Positions 15,394-23,801 of a stretch of 46,116 nucleotides of DNA are shown here, piece by piece. This DNA is from an uncultured Eubacterium sp. (GTDB lineage: Bacteria; Bacillota; Clostridia; Lachnospirales; Lachnospiraceae): contig CAJUBQ010000034.1 of assembly GCA_910584595.1 (NCBI GenBank), forward strand, positions 1 through 46,116, in the 5' to 3' direction. Both the position numbers and the translations under genes were made by a program. The stretch's first letter is position 1; each line of letters begins with the position of its first letter. The notes under the pieces were generated by a model. It made no database searches. It saw only the letters and a program-made list of their open reading frames with translations, and was not told the origin of the DNA.

Positions 15394-16482
15394 TTATACC
15401 TCCACGATCAGCCAGCCTTTTGTTGAAGCAAAATATACAGCAAAATAGCATACATTTGGCATCATACATAACACGCCATGCTTAACAAATTCTGCATCCC
15501 ATCTGCGTTCTACGATCAGATGCGCCAAAACCATCAGCCCAATCAGCGCCGGTACGAGTACGAGTGAAGACATAGAAACCGGCACACTCGCAAATGCCAC
15601 AAGAAACAACTCTGCCCAGATTCTAAGATCCCTGCCGTTTTTCCAAATCCGGTACATCAGATAACAAACCATTGGCAAAACTACATTTGCGCAATAAGCT
15701 TTGGCTTCATAGTTTCTGAGCAATAAAAACTGTGCCGTTGTGTCATATACGTCCCAAAAAACAGTAAGTATGATCGTAATTGTCACTAAAACAGCTGCTT
15801 TCCTTTGGTCTCTATGAAATACTTCCATAGCAAAGCTGTATACAACGGCATTGGTCAGCAGCACGCAAAGAATGCCCATCATATATTTTTGCAGCACCAG
15901 CGCCGAGATGCCTGTGATCTGGCTGATCCATGCGGTATTCATATAAAAAGCTGACAACGCATACCGCATTTCCAAATGATTACGCAGCAATCCGCTGCTG
16001 CCATCATACAAATACATCGTATCTGTAGCCACAGAAGTCGTCATATTACCGATATAATAAGCAAAATCCCAACCGATGTTCCGCTGCATCAGCACTGCTG
16101 AGACGCATTCACATACAATTGCGGCTGCCATAACGGCAAGCAGCAGACAGGCAGCAGCCGTTGGCCGGACTTTTCTTTTTGAGAAAACCATTTCATATCC
16201 TGCCGGCTTTACTTCCTGTATCATATATACGCATATCCCCGATAATCCCAAAAGTATCAAAAGCACAATGATCCAGACCACTGTAAGCACATGCAGTTTT
16301 TGCTTTGTTAATATCAAACACTCAGCCACAATCTGAAAATGAGAAAAATACAGGAAAAATCCAATGCAGATCCGTTCCGGCAGAACCGGTTTAAAACGGC
16401 AGCTGATGCAAAACTCTCTTCCAAGCAAATCAAATGCAAAGATACTAAGCGCTAAAATACAAATACTGAAAAATATCTGCAT
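15394..16482 (-). CDS. Polytopic membrane protein, N-terminal half of a split GT-C/DUF6077-like protein
   Basis: 362 residues, about nine or ten hydrophobic segments. The conserved-looking loop NIGWDFAYYIGNMTTSVATD followed by MYLYDGSSG resembles DUF6077 membrane proteins of Lachnospiraceae; I assign this from memory and with moderate confidence. The frame ends with GWLIVEV and TAA, then reopens in the same frame as the next gene, so this may be a nonsense-interrupted gene rather than two genes. ATG with AAGGAGG 5 bases upstream. It lies between the ABC exporter genes and the zinc-ribbon gene. Confidence 0.65.
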   Translation of the reverse strand: MQIFFSICILALSIFAFDLLGREFCISCRFKPVLPERICIGFFLYFSHFQIVAECLILTKQKLHVLTVVWIIVLLILLGLSGICVYMIQEVKPAGYEMVFSKRKVRPTAAACLLLAVMAAAIVCECVSAVLMQRNIGWDFAYYIGNMTTSVATDTMYLYDGSSGLLRNHLEMRYALSAFYMNTAWISQITGISALVLQKYMMGILCVLLTNAVVYSFAMEVFHRDQRKAAVLVTITIILTVFWDVYDTTAQFLLLRNYEAKAYCANVVLPMVCYLMYRIWKNGRDLRIWAELFLVAFASVPVSMSSLVLVPALIGLMVLAHLIVERRWDAEFVKHGVLCMMPNVCYFAVYFASTKGWLIVEV

Positions 16483-16518
16483 GTCGTCCTCCTTCCGCTC
16501 TTTTTATCCATAAATAAA

Positions 16519-17259
16519 TTAAGACATATAATCATTATAAAGCGGCAGCACCTCCCCCGTACTTCCCTGCATCTTAATCTTACCTTCATGCAGCCACAGG
16601 ATTGTATCGCACAGCTTTTCCAGCGTCTCCGTACTATGAGACACAATCATTACTGTCCGTTCCTCATTCGTAATCAATTCCTTCATTTTTGCATAGCTTT
16701 TTTTCTTAAACCGCACGTCTCCAACACTGAGCACCTCATCAATCAACATAATTTCTGTCTCCAAAACTGCCGTAATAGAAAATGCCAGCTTGGAATACAT
16801 ACCACTGGAATACGTGCGGACCGGCTTATCAATAAAACTCTCAAGCTCTGAAAAATCTATAATTTCATCCAGTTTTGCCAAAATCTGTTCTTCACTGAAC
16901 CCAAGCAGCATTCCACTGAGAAAAATATTTTCCCTGCCTGTCAGCTTTTTTTGAAATCCCACTCCAATCGACAGCAGCGATATTGTATGGCCATGCAGAT
17001 CGATCGTCCCCTCATCAGCCGCAAAGATTCCGGCAATCGCGCGCAACAGCGTCGATTTCCCGCTGCCATTTTTGCCAACAATGCCCATGATCTCTCCTTT
17101 TGGAACCTGAAAAGAAATCCCCTTGACCGCCTCAAACACATCTACCTCTGATTTTTTCAGACTGAATAAGCTGTTTTTTATGGATATGCGGTTCAGACAT
17201 TTATAGCGTATTTTTAAATCTGATACTTCAATCGCATACTCTTTTTGGGCTGTATCCAT
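16519..17259 (-). CDS. Polysaccharide ABC exporter, ATPase subunit (Wzt/TagH/RgpD-like)
   Basis: 246 residues. Walker A GKNGSGKST (62-70), Q-loop region GFQKKLTGRENIFLSG, signature YSSGMYSKLAFS (150-161), Walker B IMLIDE (170-175) and switch His208 are intact. It lacks the C-terminal carbohydrate-binding domain of O-antigen Wzt proteins that recognise a capped chain end. With the permease at 17379 it forms the exporter that moves the lipid-linked polymer across the membrane. The ribosome site is weak. The 119-base gap to the permease holds two small hairpin repeats. Confidence 0.93.
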   Translation of the reverse strand: MDTAQKEYAIEVSDLKIRYKCLNRISIKNSLFSLKKSEVDVFEAVKGISFQVPKGEIMGIVGKNGSGKSTLLRAIAGIFAADEGTIDLHGHTISLLSIGVGFQKKLTGRENIFLSGMLLGFSEEQILAKLDEIIDFSELESFIDKPVRTYSSGMYSKLAFSITAVLETEIMLIDEVLSVGDVRFKKKSYAKMKELITNEERTVMIVSHSTETLEKLCDTILWLHEGKIKMQGSTGEVLPLYNDYMS

Positions 17260-17298
17260 ACCGTTTCATCCACTTTCTTTCTGATTATCTGATATTGT

Positions 17299-17364
17299 AT
17301 AACAGTTCGGATCACCCGTTGAACTGTTACCATATTGTAACAGTCGCACCCATGCATCTGTTAC
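17299..17364. repeat. Two adjacent small hairpin repeats between wzm- and wzt-type genes
   Basis: First: TAACAGTTC (17300-17308) and GAACTGTTA (17321-17329) around GGATCACCCGTT. Second, more diverged: GTAACAG (17337-17343) and CTGTTAC (17358-17364) around a loop containing ACCCAT. Both are preceded by ATATTGTA. A third relative lies at 40994-41027. No T-tract, so not ordinary terminators. Confidence 0.7.
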
Positions 17365-17378
17365 CTTTTATGAATCTC

Positions 17379-18161
17379 TTACATCACCTTTACATAGCTG
17401 TTTTCATGCCGGTAAATATTACGGACTCCTATGACAGACATTACCATTCCGATCAATAACCATGCCAAAACTGCGCCCCATTCAGGCATCTCCTGATAGA
17501 TCAGCACCCGCCGCATAGAATCTACCAGCAGCGCCATGGGATTGCATTTCAGCAGCAGACTGCTGTATGGATACGGCACACGGTTTCGAATCGAATAAAA
17601 AATTCCTGTTAAATAAAACAGCAGCTTTAACACTACCGTTACGACATTCGCCAGGTCTTCCACATAAACGCCAAAATGCAGCAATATACTGCTGAACGCA
17701 AAGGTTACTACGATAAGCACAAGAAACAGCGGCAGCATCAGCAGCGCTTTCCAGTCTACCGGCACCTGATAGCCAATCATCATAATTACAACTAAGGAAA
17801 ATGCAATCATCATCTTGAATCCATTCGAACCTATTTTTACAAAAATCAGTATAAATTTGGGTATATACACTTTGGATACAATCGGTTTATTTGCTGCAAC
17901 CAGCTTCACACTCTGCCGCAGACAGGCAGAAAAAAAGTTCCAGCTGTTGTATCCGATAAAAATAAATACCGGCAAATACGGTTCTCCTTTTTGAAACACA
18001 ATCACTGCCACAAATGAATAGACGATCATAAACAACAGTGGGTCTAAAATCCACCACATCCAGCTCAGATGAGAGTTGGCAACTTCGGATTTCAGCTCGG
18101 ATTTTGCCGCATAGATGGTATATTTTCGGTATTTTTTTACATCACTGATAAATCGGTTCAA
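17379..18161 (-). CDS. Polysaccharide ABC exporter, permease subunit (Wzm/TagG/RgpC-like)
   Basis: 260 residues, six hydrophobic segments, ABC-2 type (PF01061-like): cytoplasmic start (RKYTIYAAKSELKSEVANS), WWILDPLLFMIVYSFV, IGYNSWNFFSACLRQSV, LLFYLTGIFYSIRNRVP and CNPMALLVDSMR. Start chosen at TTG 18161 because GGAG lies 8 bases upstream. An ATG 14 codons earlier (18203) has no ribosome site and would overlap the upstream glycosyltransferase. With the ATPase at 16519 it exports undecaprenyl-linked polysaccharide. The ribosome site lies on the end of the upstream gene, so the two are probably coupled. Confidence 0.9.
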   Translation of the reverse strand: MNRFISDVKKYRKYTIYAAKSELKSEVANSHLSWMWWILDPLLFMIVYSFVAVIVFQKGEPYLPVFIFIGYNSWNFFSACLRQSVKLVAANKPIVSKVYIPKFILIFVKIGSNGFKMMIAFSLVVIMMIGYQVPVDWKALLMLPLFLVLIVVTFAFSSILLHFGVYVEDLANVVTVVLKLLFYLTGIFYSIRNRVPYPYSSLLLKCNPMALLVDSMRRVLIYQEMPEWGAVLAWLLIGMVMSVIGVRNIYRHENSYVKVM

Positions 18162-18177
18162 TTTTACTACTCCTTTT

Positions 18178-18942
18178 TTATCCCCAGTATTTACAACATC
18201 CATGTAACGTATAAAAGATCATATAATAAAACGCCTGCAGCCTTCCATATCCCAGATAACGATAAGAACCATACTGCATCTGCGCGGATTTCCATTTATT
18301 TCTCGACTTCCCGCCCGCACTTAATCTGCATTTGAGCGCAGGAATATCAACGCCTGCCGCAGACTTATATTTTTTCAAAATACGAAGCCATAAAATATAA
18401 TCCTCGTGATACTTATCACAAACAAAACCAAATTCCTGCGCAACATCTTTGCGTAGCACAACAGAGCCACATGGAATCACATTTGTCCGAAGCAGCATTT
18501 CATAAGTAATCTTCTTTGGCACACCTATGCTTTTGCCGGATGGTTTTCCGTCCGGCTGCATTAGCTCCCTGCCTGTACAGCACAATACCGTATGGGTTCG
18601 TCTGATGCATTCCATCTGCATCTTTAATTTATCCGCATCCCACCAGTCGTCGGCATCCAAAAAAGCGACATACGTGCCGCGTGCTTTTTGGATGCCAAGA
18701 TTGCGCGCCGCTGCCACTCCTTTGTTTTTTTTTCTGCGAAAATACCGGATCCGCGGATCTTTGGCATACATCCGAACAATTTCAGCAGTCTGATCGGTAG
18801 AACCATCATCTATAATCAGCAGTTCCCATGTTTCCTTACACGTTTGATTGAAAACCGATGAAATTGCCTGTCTGATATAATCCGCTGCCTGATAAGCCGG
18901 CATAATGACTGAAATCATCGGTTTTTCATACTGCAGTTCCAT
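18178..18942 (-). CDS. Family 2 glycosyltransferase, TuaG-like
   Basis: 254 residues, GT-A fold: ISVIMPAYQAADYIRQAISS, IIDDGSTDQTAEI, NKGVAAARNLGI, AFLDADDWWDADKL, then the catalytic-base region KYHEDYILWLRILKK and a short C-terminal helix region (YFYYMIFYTLHG type). Similar in organisation to TuaG of teichuronic acid synthesis and to capsule glycosyltransferases; sugar specificity not deducible. ATG with AAGGGG 7 bases upstream. Confidence 0.88.
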   Translation of the reverse strand: MELQYEKPMISVIMPAYQAADYIRQAISSVFNQTCKETWELLIIDDGSTDQTAEIVRMYAKDPRIRYFRRKKNKGVAAARNLGIQKARGTYVAFLDADDWWDADKLKMQMECIRRTHTVLCCTGRELMQPDGKPSGKSIGVPKKITYEMLLRTNVIPCGSVVLRKDVAQEFGFVCDKYHEDYILWLRILKKYKSAAGVDIPALKCRLSAGGKSRNKWKSAQMQYGSYRYLGYGRLQAFYYMIFYTLHGCCKYWG

Positions 18943-18953
18943 TCTAACACCCC

Positions 18954-20381
18954 TTATTTACTCTGCTGCTCCATCGTAGGCGACGTCTTGAGCGCTGTTT
19001 TCTGGCTGTCCTCAACCCCTTCGGATTTTTCTTTTTGAAACAAAATTTTAACAGTCAGCAGGATCAATTTCAAATCCAGCCAAAGCGAATAATTTTCAAT
19101 ATACGTCAAATCCAGCTTTAATTTATCATACGGAACTGTATTATATTGTCCGTACACCTGCGCGTATCCTGTCAGTCCTGCTTTTACCTTCAGCCGGAAC
19201 CGAAACTGCGGAATGCTTTGTTCATATTCTCTCGTTATTTCTTCACGCTCCGGACGTGGCCCTACAAAAGACATATCCCCGATCAGCACATTAAACAGCT
19301 GCGGCAGTTCATCTACATGCAGCCTGCGGATCACTTTGCCTACCGGCGTAATCCTGTCGTCATGCTCACTGGCCAATCTGGCGCCACGTTTTTCAGATTC
19401 CACGATCATACTGCGAAATTTATAAATGCGAAACGGCCTGCCGTCTTTTGTAATGCGCTCCTGAGCGTACAAAACGGGCCCCCCGTCATATAACTTAATG
19501 GCAGCCGCTATCAGCAGCATGACTGGCGACGCCAAAATACATCCTGCCAGACCGATTGCAATATCCATCGCGCGTTTCAAAAAGCTCTGTCCAAATGTCA
19601 TCCCCTGATTGCGGAACAATAATAACGGTGAATCAAACAAATCAATTTCCGATGCACTGATTATCATAATATCAGATATCTTCGGCACAGAATAACAGCG
19701 GATATTATTCTGAAAACAGAATTTTAAAAACTCATTACGCTCGTGCGACGGAATATCTCCAATAATCACAGATTCATGTTCTGCAATCCTTCCCAGTATT
19801 TTATCCATTCCTTCTTTTAAATGAATCGTTTCTTTTACCTGATACTTGTCTCCCCGCGACTGCAGCTTGCGTATCAGCGCTTTCGGACTGATATCTCCAT
19901 AAATGAGCAGCATCTCATGCGGGGGATACAGTCTTGCATAAATGCTTCGCATCGCAATAATCCAGATAACGCCAACCATAATTTGCAGCAGCGACAGCGC
20001 CAGCATTGGTGAAGAAAACCACAAAAACTTCCATCTCTTTGCAATCAGCGCCAGCTGCAGATACTCTACCGCATTTGTCGCACATACGGATAAAATCTGT
20101 GAATACAGAACGTCTAAATTACGTAAGTAGCCAACGCGGAATCCTCCCAGCACTTTCATAAACAAAATAAGCACAAGCGCATATAAAACAATGATCGTCC
20201 AATGCCCTCTCCGATAAAAATAGAAATATTTAAAATATTTTCGCATATCTGTCAATTCTCTGTTCGCATAATAATTATACCACAGGCATGCAAACATGGC
20301 AGTGTGCACCGCAACAATGAGGATTGTTCCCAGCAGCATAATAAAACGTTTATATTGCTCTTTTGAATTTGTCCATTTCAT
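18954..20381 (-). CDS. Polyprenyl-phosphate sugar-1-phosphate transferase (initiating sugar transferase), second of two
   Basis: 475 residues. Four or five N-terminal membrane segments, a Rossmann-like middle (about 165-260), the membrane re-entrant helix (FLKRAMDIAIGLAGCILASP) and the catalytic domain with FRIYKFRSM, the Asp-Glu dyad in HVDELPQLFNVLIGDMSFVGPRPE and KAGLTGYAQVYGQYNT. Same class as the protein at 12907 but clearly diverged in the N-terminal half. Most single-polymer clusters need one such enzyme. The C-terminus carries a Gln/Ser/Thr-rich tail of about 25 residues. ATG preceded by GAGAGG. Confidence 0.92.
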   Translation of the reverse strand: MKWTNSKEQYKRFIMLLGTILIVAVHTAMFACLWYNYYANRELTDMRKYFKYFYFYRRGHWTIIVLYALVLILFMKVLGGFRVGYLRNLDVLYSQILSVCATNAVEYLQLALIAKRWKFLWFSSPMLALSLLQIMVGVIWIIAMRSIYARLYPPHEMLLIYGDISPKALIRKLQSRGDKYQVKETIHLKEGMDKILGRIAEHESVIIGDIPSHERNEFLKFCFQNNIRCYSVPKISDIMIISASEIDLFDSPLLLFRNQGMTFGQSFLKRAMDIAIGLAGCILASPVMLLIAAAIKLYDGGPVLYAQERITKDGRPFRIYKFRSMIVESEKRGARLASEHDDRITPVGKVIRRLHVDELPQLFNVLIGDMSFVGPRPEREEITREYEQSIPQFRFRLKVKAGLTGYAQVYGQYNTVPYDKLKLDLTYIENYSLWLDLKLILLTVKILFQKEKSEGVEDSQKTALKTSPTMEQQSK

Positions 20382-20404
20382 AGCATGACCTCTCGGGTAT
20401 CTGT

Positions 20405-22231
20405 TCAGTTTCCCGTCAGTTTCTTTTTTATTTTTCGAACGGCCTTCCAGATTCCCTGTCCTTTTAACAGTTCGTTCTGCGCCGCTATACGGTCATAATC
20501 CGCTTTCAGCTCCACAACATTAAAAAATCTGCGTTCCAGCAGATTTACCATCTCCCTGTATGGGATCAGCCCTCCGGTAACATACTGCTGAAAAGCTTCT
20601 TCCATCTTAGCATATATGTCAGCTTCCATTGGTGGAATATCTGCCAGCTTTAACAAACGATCCATAGATAGCTCTTCCCGCTTTGGATTCTCGTGATTGA
20701 GAAAAAACAAGGTTCGGTAAATAATAAAATTTTGCGGAACAGGGAAGAAAAATGTCCACTCATAGTCAATGACATGCCAGACGCCATCATCCCCCACAAG
20801 AATATTCGATAAAATCAAATCAATATCTGAAACCTCACTGCATACGGTATGGCACAAAACGTCTTCTATCGCAGCTTCTTCTTTGGAATTTTTTCCTGTA
20901 AAAATTTTTCCAAACACTTCCCGAAACGGCTCTGTCATTTTAAATGGCATCTTTTTGTTCTCATCCGTACGCTCGCTTCGGATGATCTGTATCATCCTTT
21001 CCAATATTTCAAACACCTTATGCATCTGTCCTGCAGATATCGCCTGAGAAATCTGTTCCTGCAGCGCCTGTGCATGAAGCAGTTCAAACTTTGCAGATAC
21101 ATTTCCATGCTCATCCGATTCACAGACACAAGCGTTAAATTTCAACTCTGTATGTGCATATTGTCTGCACAATTGCTCATAAGCATGCAAAATATGCTTT
21201 ACATGTGCATTTCCCTGCGGATAAACCGCCCGCTTATACACTTCCTGACCTGTGATCTCGGTACAAATCGCATATGCCCTGCCGCGGTCTGACGCATATC
21301 TTACATAAATCGCATCCTGCCCGTTATCACCATGTTCCGCTGCACTTGCCAGACACAAAAAAGCATTTGCAAAAAACGGAAACTGACCTTCTTCTATAAT
21401 GCTGTCAAATACTTTCTGTTCATCAAACAACACGATACGGTCATCTTCGTAGTTTGCAATATTATAATTCAAATCTCCCTTTTTGGGAAGATACCGATCC
21501 GAATAAATATCGATTGCAAACCGTTCATCCGGATATGGGTAATAAAATTGCTGTTGTGGGAAACCCGCCTCATTCAGCAGTTTTTTGATTCCTTCTGCGG
21601 AATATAAACGCACGCCATTATTTTCCAAACCCGCAAAATAAGTATGCGTATACGTCTCTTTATTGCCTGCCCAGTATTTTAATCCAAATTTATTCTTTGC
21701 AGCAACTATAAGCAAACCATCTGTTTTCAAATGTCTCCGCAGACTGGCAAGCAGCTGTTTCGCCGCGTCCTCTTCTAACGGAACGTCAACAACGACGGCA
21801 ACCTCATATTCATGATGCAGATATGGCTCGCACTGCGCATATGGCAGTGCATAAATTGTCAGCAATCCTTCCTCTGCCTGTCTGTGCCGCTGCGCATTTA
21901 TTTTACAATAACAAAGATTCTCCTCCTGACATGTCACCGCTGCGCCTTTTTTTAATAATGCCGACGTAATGGTTCCGCAGCCGGAGCCTATTTCCAACAC
22001 TTTCGCCTGCTTTTTGAGCTTTAGCCATTCAATTAAGTTTGCTCTGGATTCTGCCAGCTGATACATCACTGTCCAGTTTTTTCTATCTGTAATCTGCGTA
22101 TGATAGTCATCGTCTTTCTGTAATTGAACAATCTCCTCCAGCTGCCTGTCATCCCCATCAGCCGAAGTCGCCTCCAGACTTACGCCATCCTGATAATATA
22201 ACAGCACATTTCCAATCTTCGTTTTTTGCAT
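20405..22231 (-). CDS. Methyltransferase-kinase fusion, possible polysaccharide chain terminator
   Basis: 608 residues in three parts. Residues about 45-235 are a class I SAM-dependent methyltransferase (VLEIGSGCGTITSAL at 78-92; acidic DVPLEEDAA after strand 4). Residues about 300-560 look like a small-molecule or sugar kinase of the aminoglycoside-phosphotransferase/WaaY fold: Lys333 in VYKRAV, catalytic-loop SDIDLILSNILV (Asp469/Asp471, Asn476) and metal-binding Asp489 in HVIDYEW. The end (570-608) is helical and basic (KAVRKIKKKL). Methyltransferase plus kinase in one chain beside an ABC exporter resembles WbdD, which caps O-polysaccharide and sets its length. That role is inference; the fusion itself is visible. 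ATG with AAGGA upstream. Confidence 0.75.
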   Translation of the reverse strand: MQKTKIGNVLLYYQDGVSLEATSADGDDRQLEEIVQLQKDDDYHTQITDRKNWTVMYQLAESRANLIEWLKLKKQAKVLEIGSGCGTITSALLKKGAAVTCQEENLCYCKINAQRHRQAEEGLLTIYALPYAQCEPYLHHEYEVAVVVDVPLEEDAAKQLLASLRRHLKTDGLLIVAAKNKFGLKYWAGNKETYTHTYFAGLENNGVRLYSAEGIKKLLNEAGFPQQQFYYPYPDERFAIDIYSDRYLPKKGDLNYNIANYEDDRIVLFDEQKVFDSIIEEGQFPFFANAFLCLASAAEHGDNGQDAIYVRYASDRGRAYAICTEITGQEVYKRAVYPQGNAHVKHILHAYEQLCRQYAHTELKFNACVCESDEHGNVSAKFELLHAQALQEQISQAISAGQMHKVFEILERMIQIIRSERTDENKKMPFKMTEPFREVFGKIFTGKNSKEEAAIEDVLCHTVCSEVSDIDLILSNILVGDDGVWHVIDYEWTFFFPVPQNFIIYRTLFFLNHENPKREELSMDRLLKLADIPPMEADIYAKMEEAFQQYVTGGLIPYREMVNLLERRFFNVVELKADYDRIAAQNELLKGQGIWKAVRKIKKKLTGN

Positions 22232-22244
22232 GATCTGATTCCTT

Positions 22245-22309
22245 ATGGCTTTCTATTTATGGCTTATTACTATCTATAGCTCTTTACTATTTATAGCTTT
22301 TTTACGATT
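22245..22309. repeat. Imperfect tandem repeats upstream of the methyltransferase-kinase gene
   Basis: Four units related to ATAGCTCTTTACTATTT: 22245-22258 (3 bases shorter), 22259-22275, 22276-22292 and 22293-22309, the last running into the end of rfbC. They fill the 70-base gap. Confidence 0.75.
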
Positions 22310-22874
22310 CTCGATATTTCTTTGTAAATTCCCGGATATCTCCCCACTGCCTGTCCTTATCTGCCATTATCAAATCCACCCCGCCTAATTCTGAAACCGG
22401 CCAGTCTATTCCAATTTGCGGATCATTATAGATCAGTCCTCCCTCATCGTTTGGATGATAAAAATCTGTACATTTATAGGCAAATTCCGCGTAATCCGAC
22501 AACACTAAAAATCCATGCGCAAAGTCTTTCGGTATGAAAAACTGCTTTTTATTCTCTTCTGAAAGCCGTACTCCATGCCATTTCCCATACGTTTTAGAAC
22601 CTCTGCGCAAATCTACGGCAACATCAAACACTTCTCCGCGTATGACTCTTACCAGCTTGTCCTGTGGATAATGAATCTGAAAATGCAGCCCGCGCAGCAC
22701 TCCCTTTTTTGACGCAGACTGATTATCCTGTACAAACTGTACCGGAATGCCTGCTTCTTTAAAATCCTGATAATTATATGTCTCCATAAAATAGCCACGT
22801 GCATCTCCGAATACGGTCGGCTCAATTTCATATAATCCTTCAATCTCACACGTAGTTACAGTTATCTTTCCCAT
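22302..22874 (-). CDS. rfbC: dTDP-4-dehydrorhamnose 3,5-epimerase
   Basis: 190 residues, normal RmlC length. Cupin fold with the family blocks EPTVFGDARGYFMETYN, GVLRGLHFQIHYPQDKLVRV (catalytic His in RGLHFQ), YGKWHGVRLSEENKKQFFIP and FAHGFLVLSDYAEFAYKC. Third step of dTDP-L-rhamnose synthesis. ATG at 22874 chosen because AAGGAG precedes it; the frame is open 17 codons further but into rfbA. Part of an rfbD-rfbB-(glycosyltransferase)-rfbA-rfbC set. Confidence 0.97.
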   Translation of the reverse strand: MGKITVTTCEIEGLYEIEPTVFGDARGYFMETYNYQDFKEAGIPVQFVQDNQSASKKGVLRGLHFQIHYPQDKLVRVIRGEVFDVAVDLRRGSKTYGKWHGVRLSEENKKQFFIPKDFAHGFLVLSDYAEFAYKCTDFYHPNDEGGLIYNDPQIGIDWPVSELGGVDLIMADKDRQWGDIREFTKKYRES

Positions 22875-22905
22875 TGTAAACTCCTTTTTTTGTATGCCTT
22901 TTCGA

Positions 22906-23775
22906 TTACAGTCCCTCCGCAACATCCATCAGATATTTTCCATAATTGGTCTTAAGCAATGGCTGTGCCAATGCAACGAGCTGATCTCTGTCAATAAAGC
23001 CTCTTTTGTAAGCGATTTCCTCTATACAGGAAACATACAACCCCTGGCGTTTCTGTACCGCCGCTACATAATCTGCCGCATCCAGTAAAGAGTCATGGGT
23101 TCCGGTGTCCAACCAGGCAAATCCGCGTCCCAATGTCTCTACTTTAAGTTTTCCACGGTTTAAATACTCTTTGTTGATGGATGTAATTTCAATTTCCCCC
23201 CTTGCAGAAGGTTTTACATTTTTAGCAATTTCTACCACATCATTGTCATAAAAATACAATCCCGGCACTGCATAATTGGATTTTGGCTTTTCCGGCTTTT
23301 CTTCAATAGACAGCGCTTTTCCATCTTCATCGAATTCTACGACCCCATATTCTCTCGGGTCTTTCACATAATACCCAAAGATCACAGCTCCATCCTCTAA
23401 ACCGGCTGCACGCTGCAGCACTCTGGAAAAACTTTGTCCATAAAAAATGTTATCTCCCAGCACAAGCGCCGCGGTATCATTTCCAACAAACTGCTCCCCG
23501 ATTAAAAATGCATCTGCAAGCCCTCGCGGCGTCATCTGTACTTCATAATTCATGGAAAGGCCAAGCTGGCTGCCGTCGCCAAACAAATCCTGAAACACCG
23601 GAAGATCTCTCGGCGTTGAAATGATTAATATCTCACGAATGCCCGCCAGCATCAGGGTAGACAACGGATAGTAAATCATTGGTTTATCATACACCGGCAT
23701 GATCTGCTTGGATATGGACTTCGTTAACGGATATAATCTTGTGCCGGAACCGCCGGCGAGTATGATTCCTTTCAT
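22906..23775 (-). CDS. rfbA: Glucose-1-phosphate thymidylyltransferase
   Basis: 289 residues. Nucleotidyltransferase signature GIILAGGSGTRLYPLTKSIS at the N-terminus, PVYDKPMIYYPLSTLMLAG, LGDNIFYGQSF, EKPEKPKSNYAVPGLYFYDN and the C-terminal GRGFAWLDTGTHDSLLDAA are all present. Makes dTDP-glucose, the first step to dTDP-rhamnose. ATG 23775 has AAGGAG 9 bases upstream; a TTG two codons earlier is too close to that site. Confidence 0.98.
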   Translation of the reverse strand: MKGIILAGGSGTRLYPLTKSISKQIMPVYDKPMIYYPLSTLMLAGIREILIISTPRDLPVFQDLFGDGSQLGLSMNYEVQMTPRGLADAFLIGEQFVGNDTAALVLGDNIFYGQSFSRVLQRAAGLEDGAVIFGYYVKDPREYGVVEFDEDGKALSIEEKPEKPKSNYAVPGLYFYDNDVVEIAKNVKPSARGEIEITSINKEYLNRGKLKVETLGRGFAWLDTGTHDSLLDAADYVAAVQKRQGLYVSCIEEIAYKRGFIDRDQLVALAQPLLKTNYGKYLMDVAEGL

Positions 23776-23801
23776 GCTCAAATTCTCCTTAATTCATCAT
23801 T

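Noticed and set aside
22875..22925. Seventeen-residue N-terminal extension of RfbC
   Set aside because: It overlaps rfbA, has no ribosome site, and known RmlC proteins begin near the chosen methionine.
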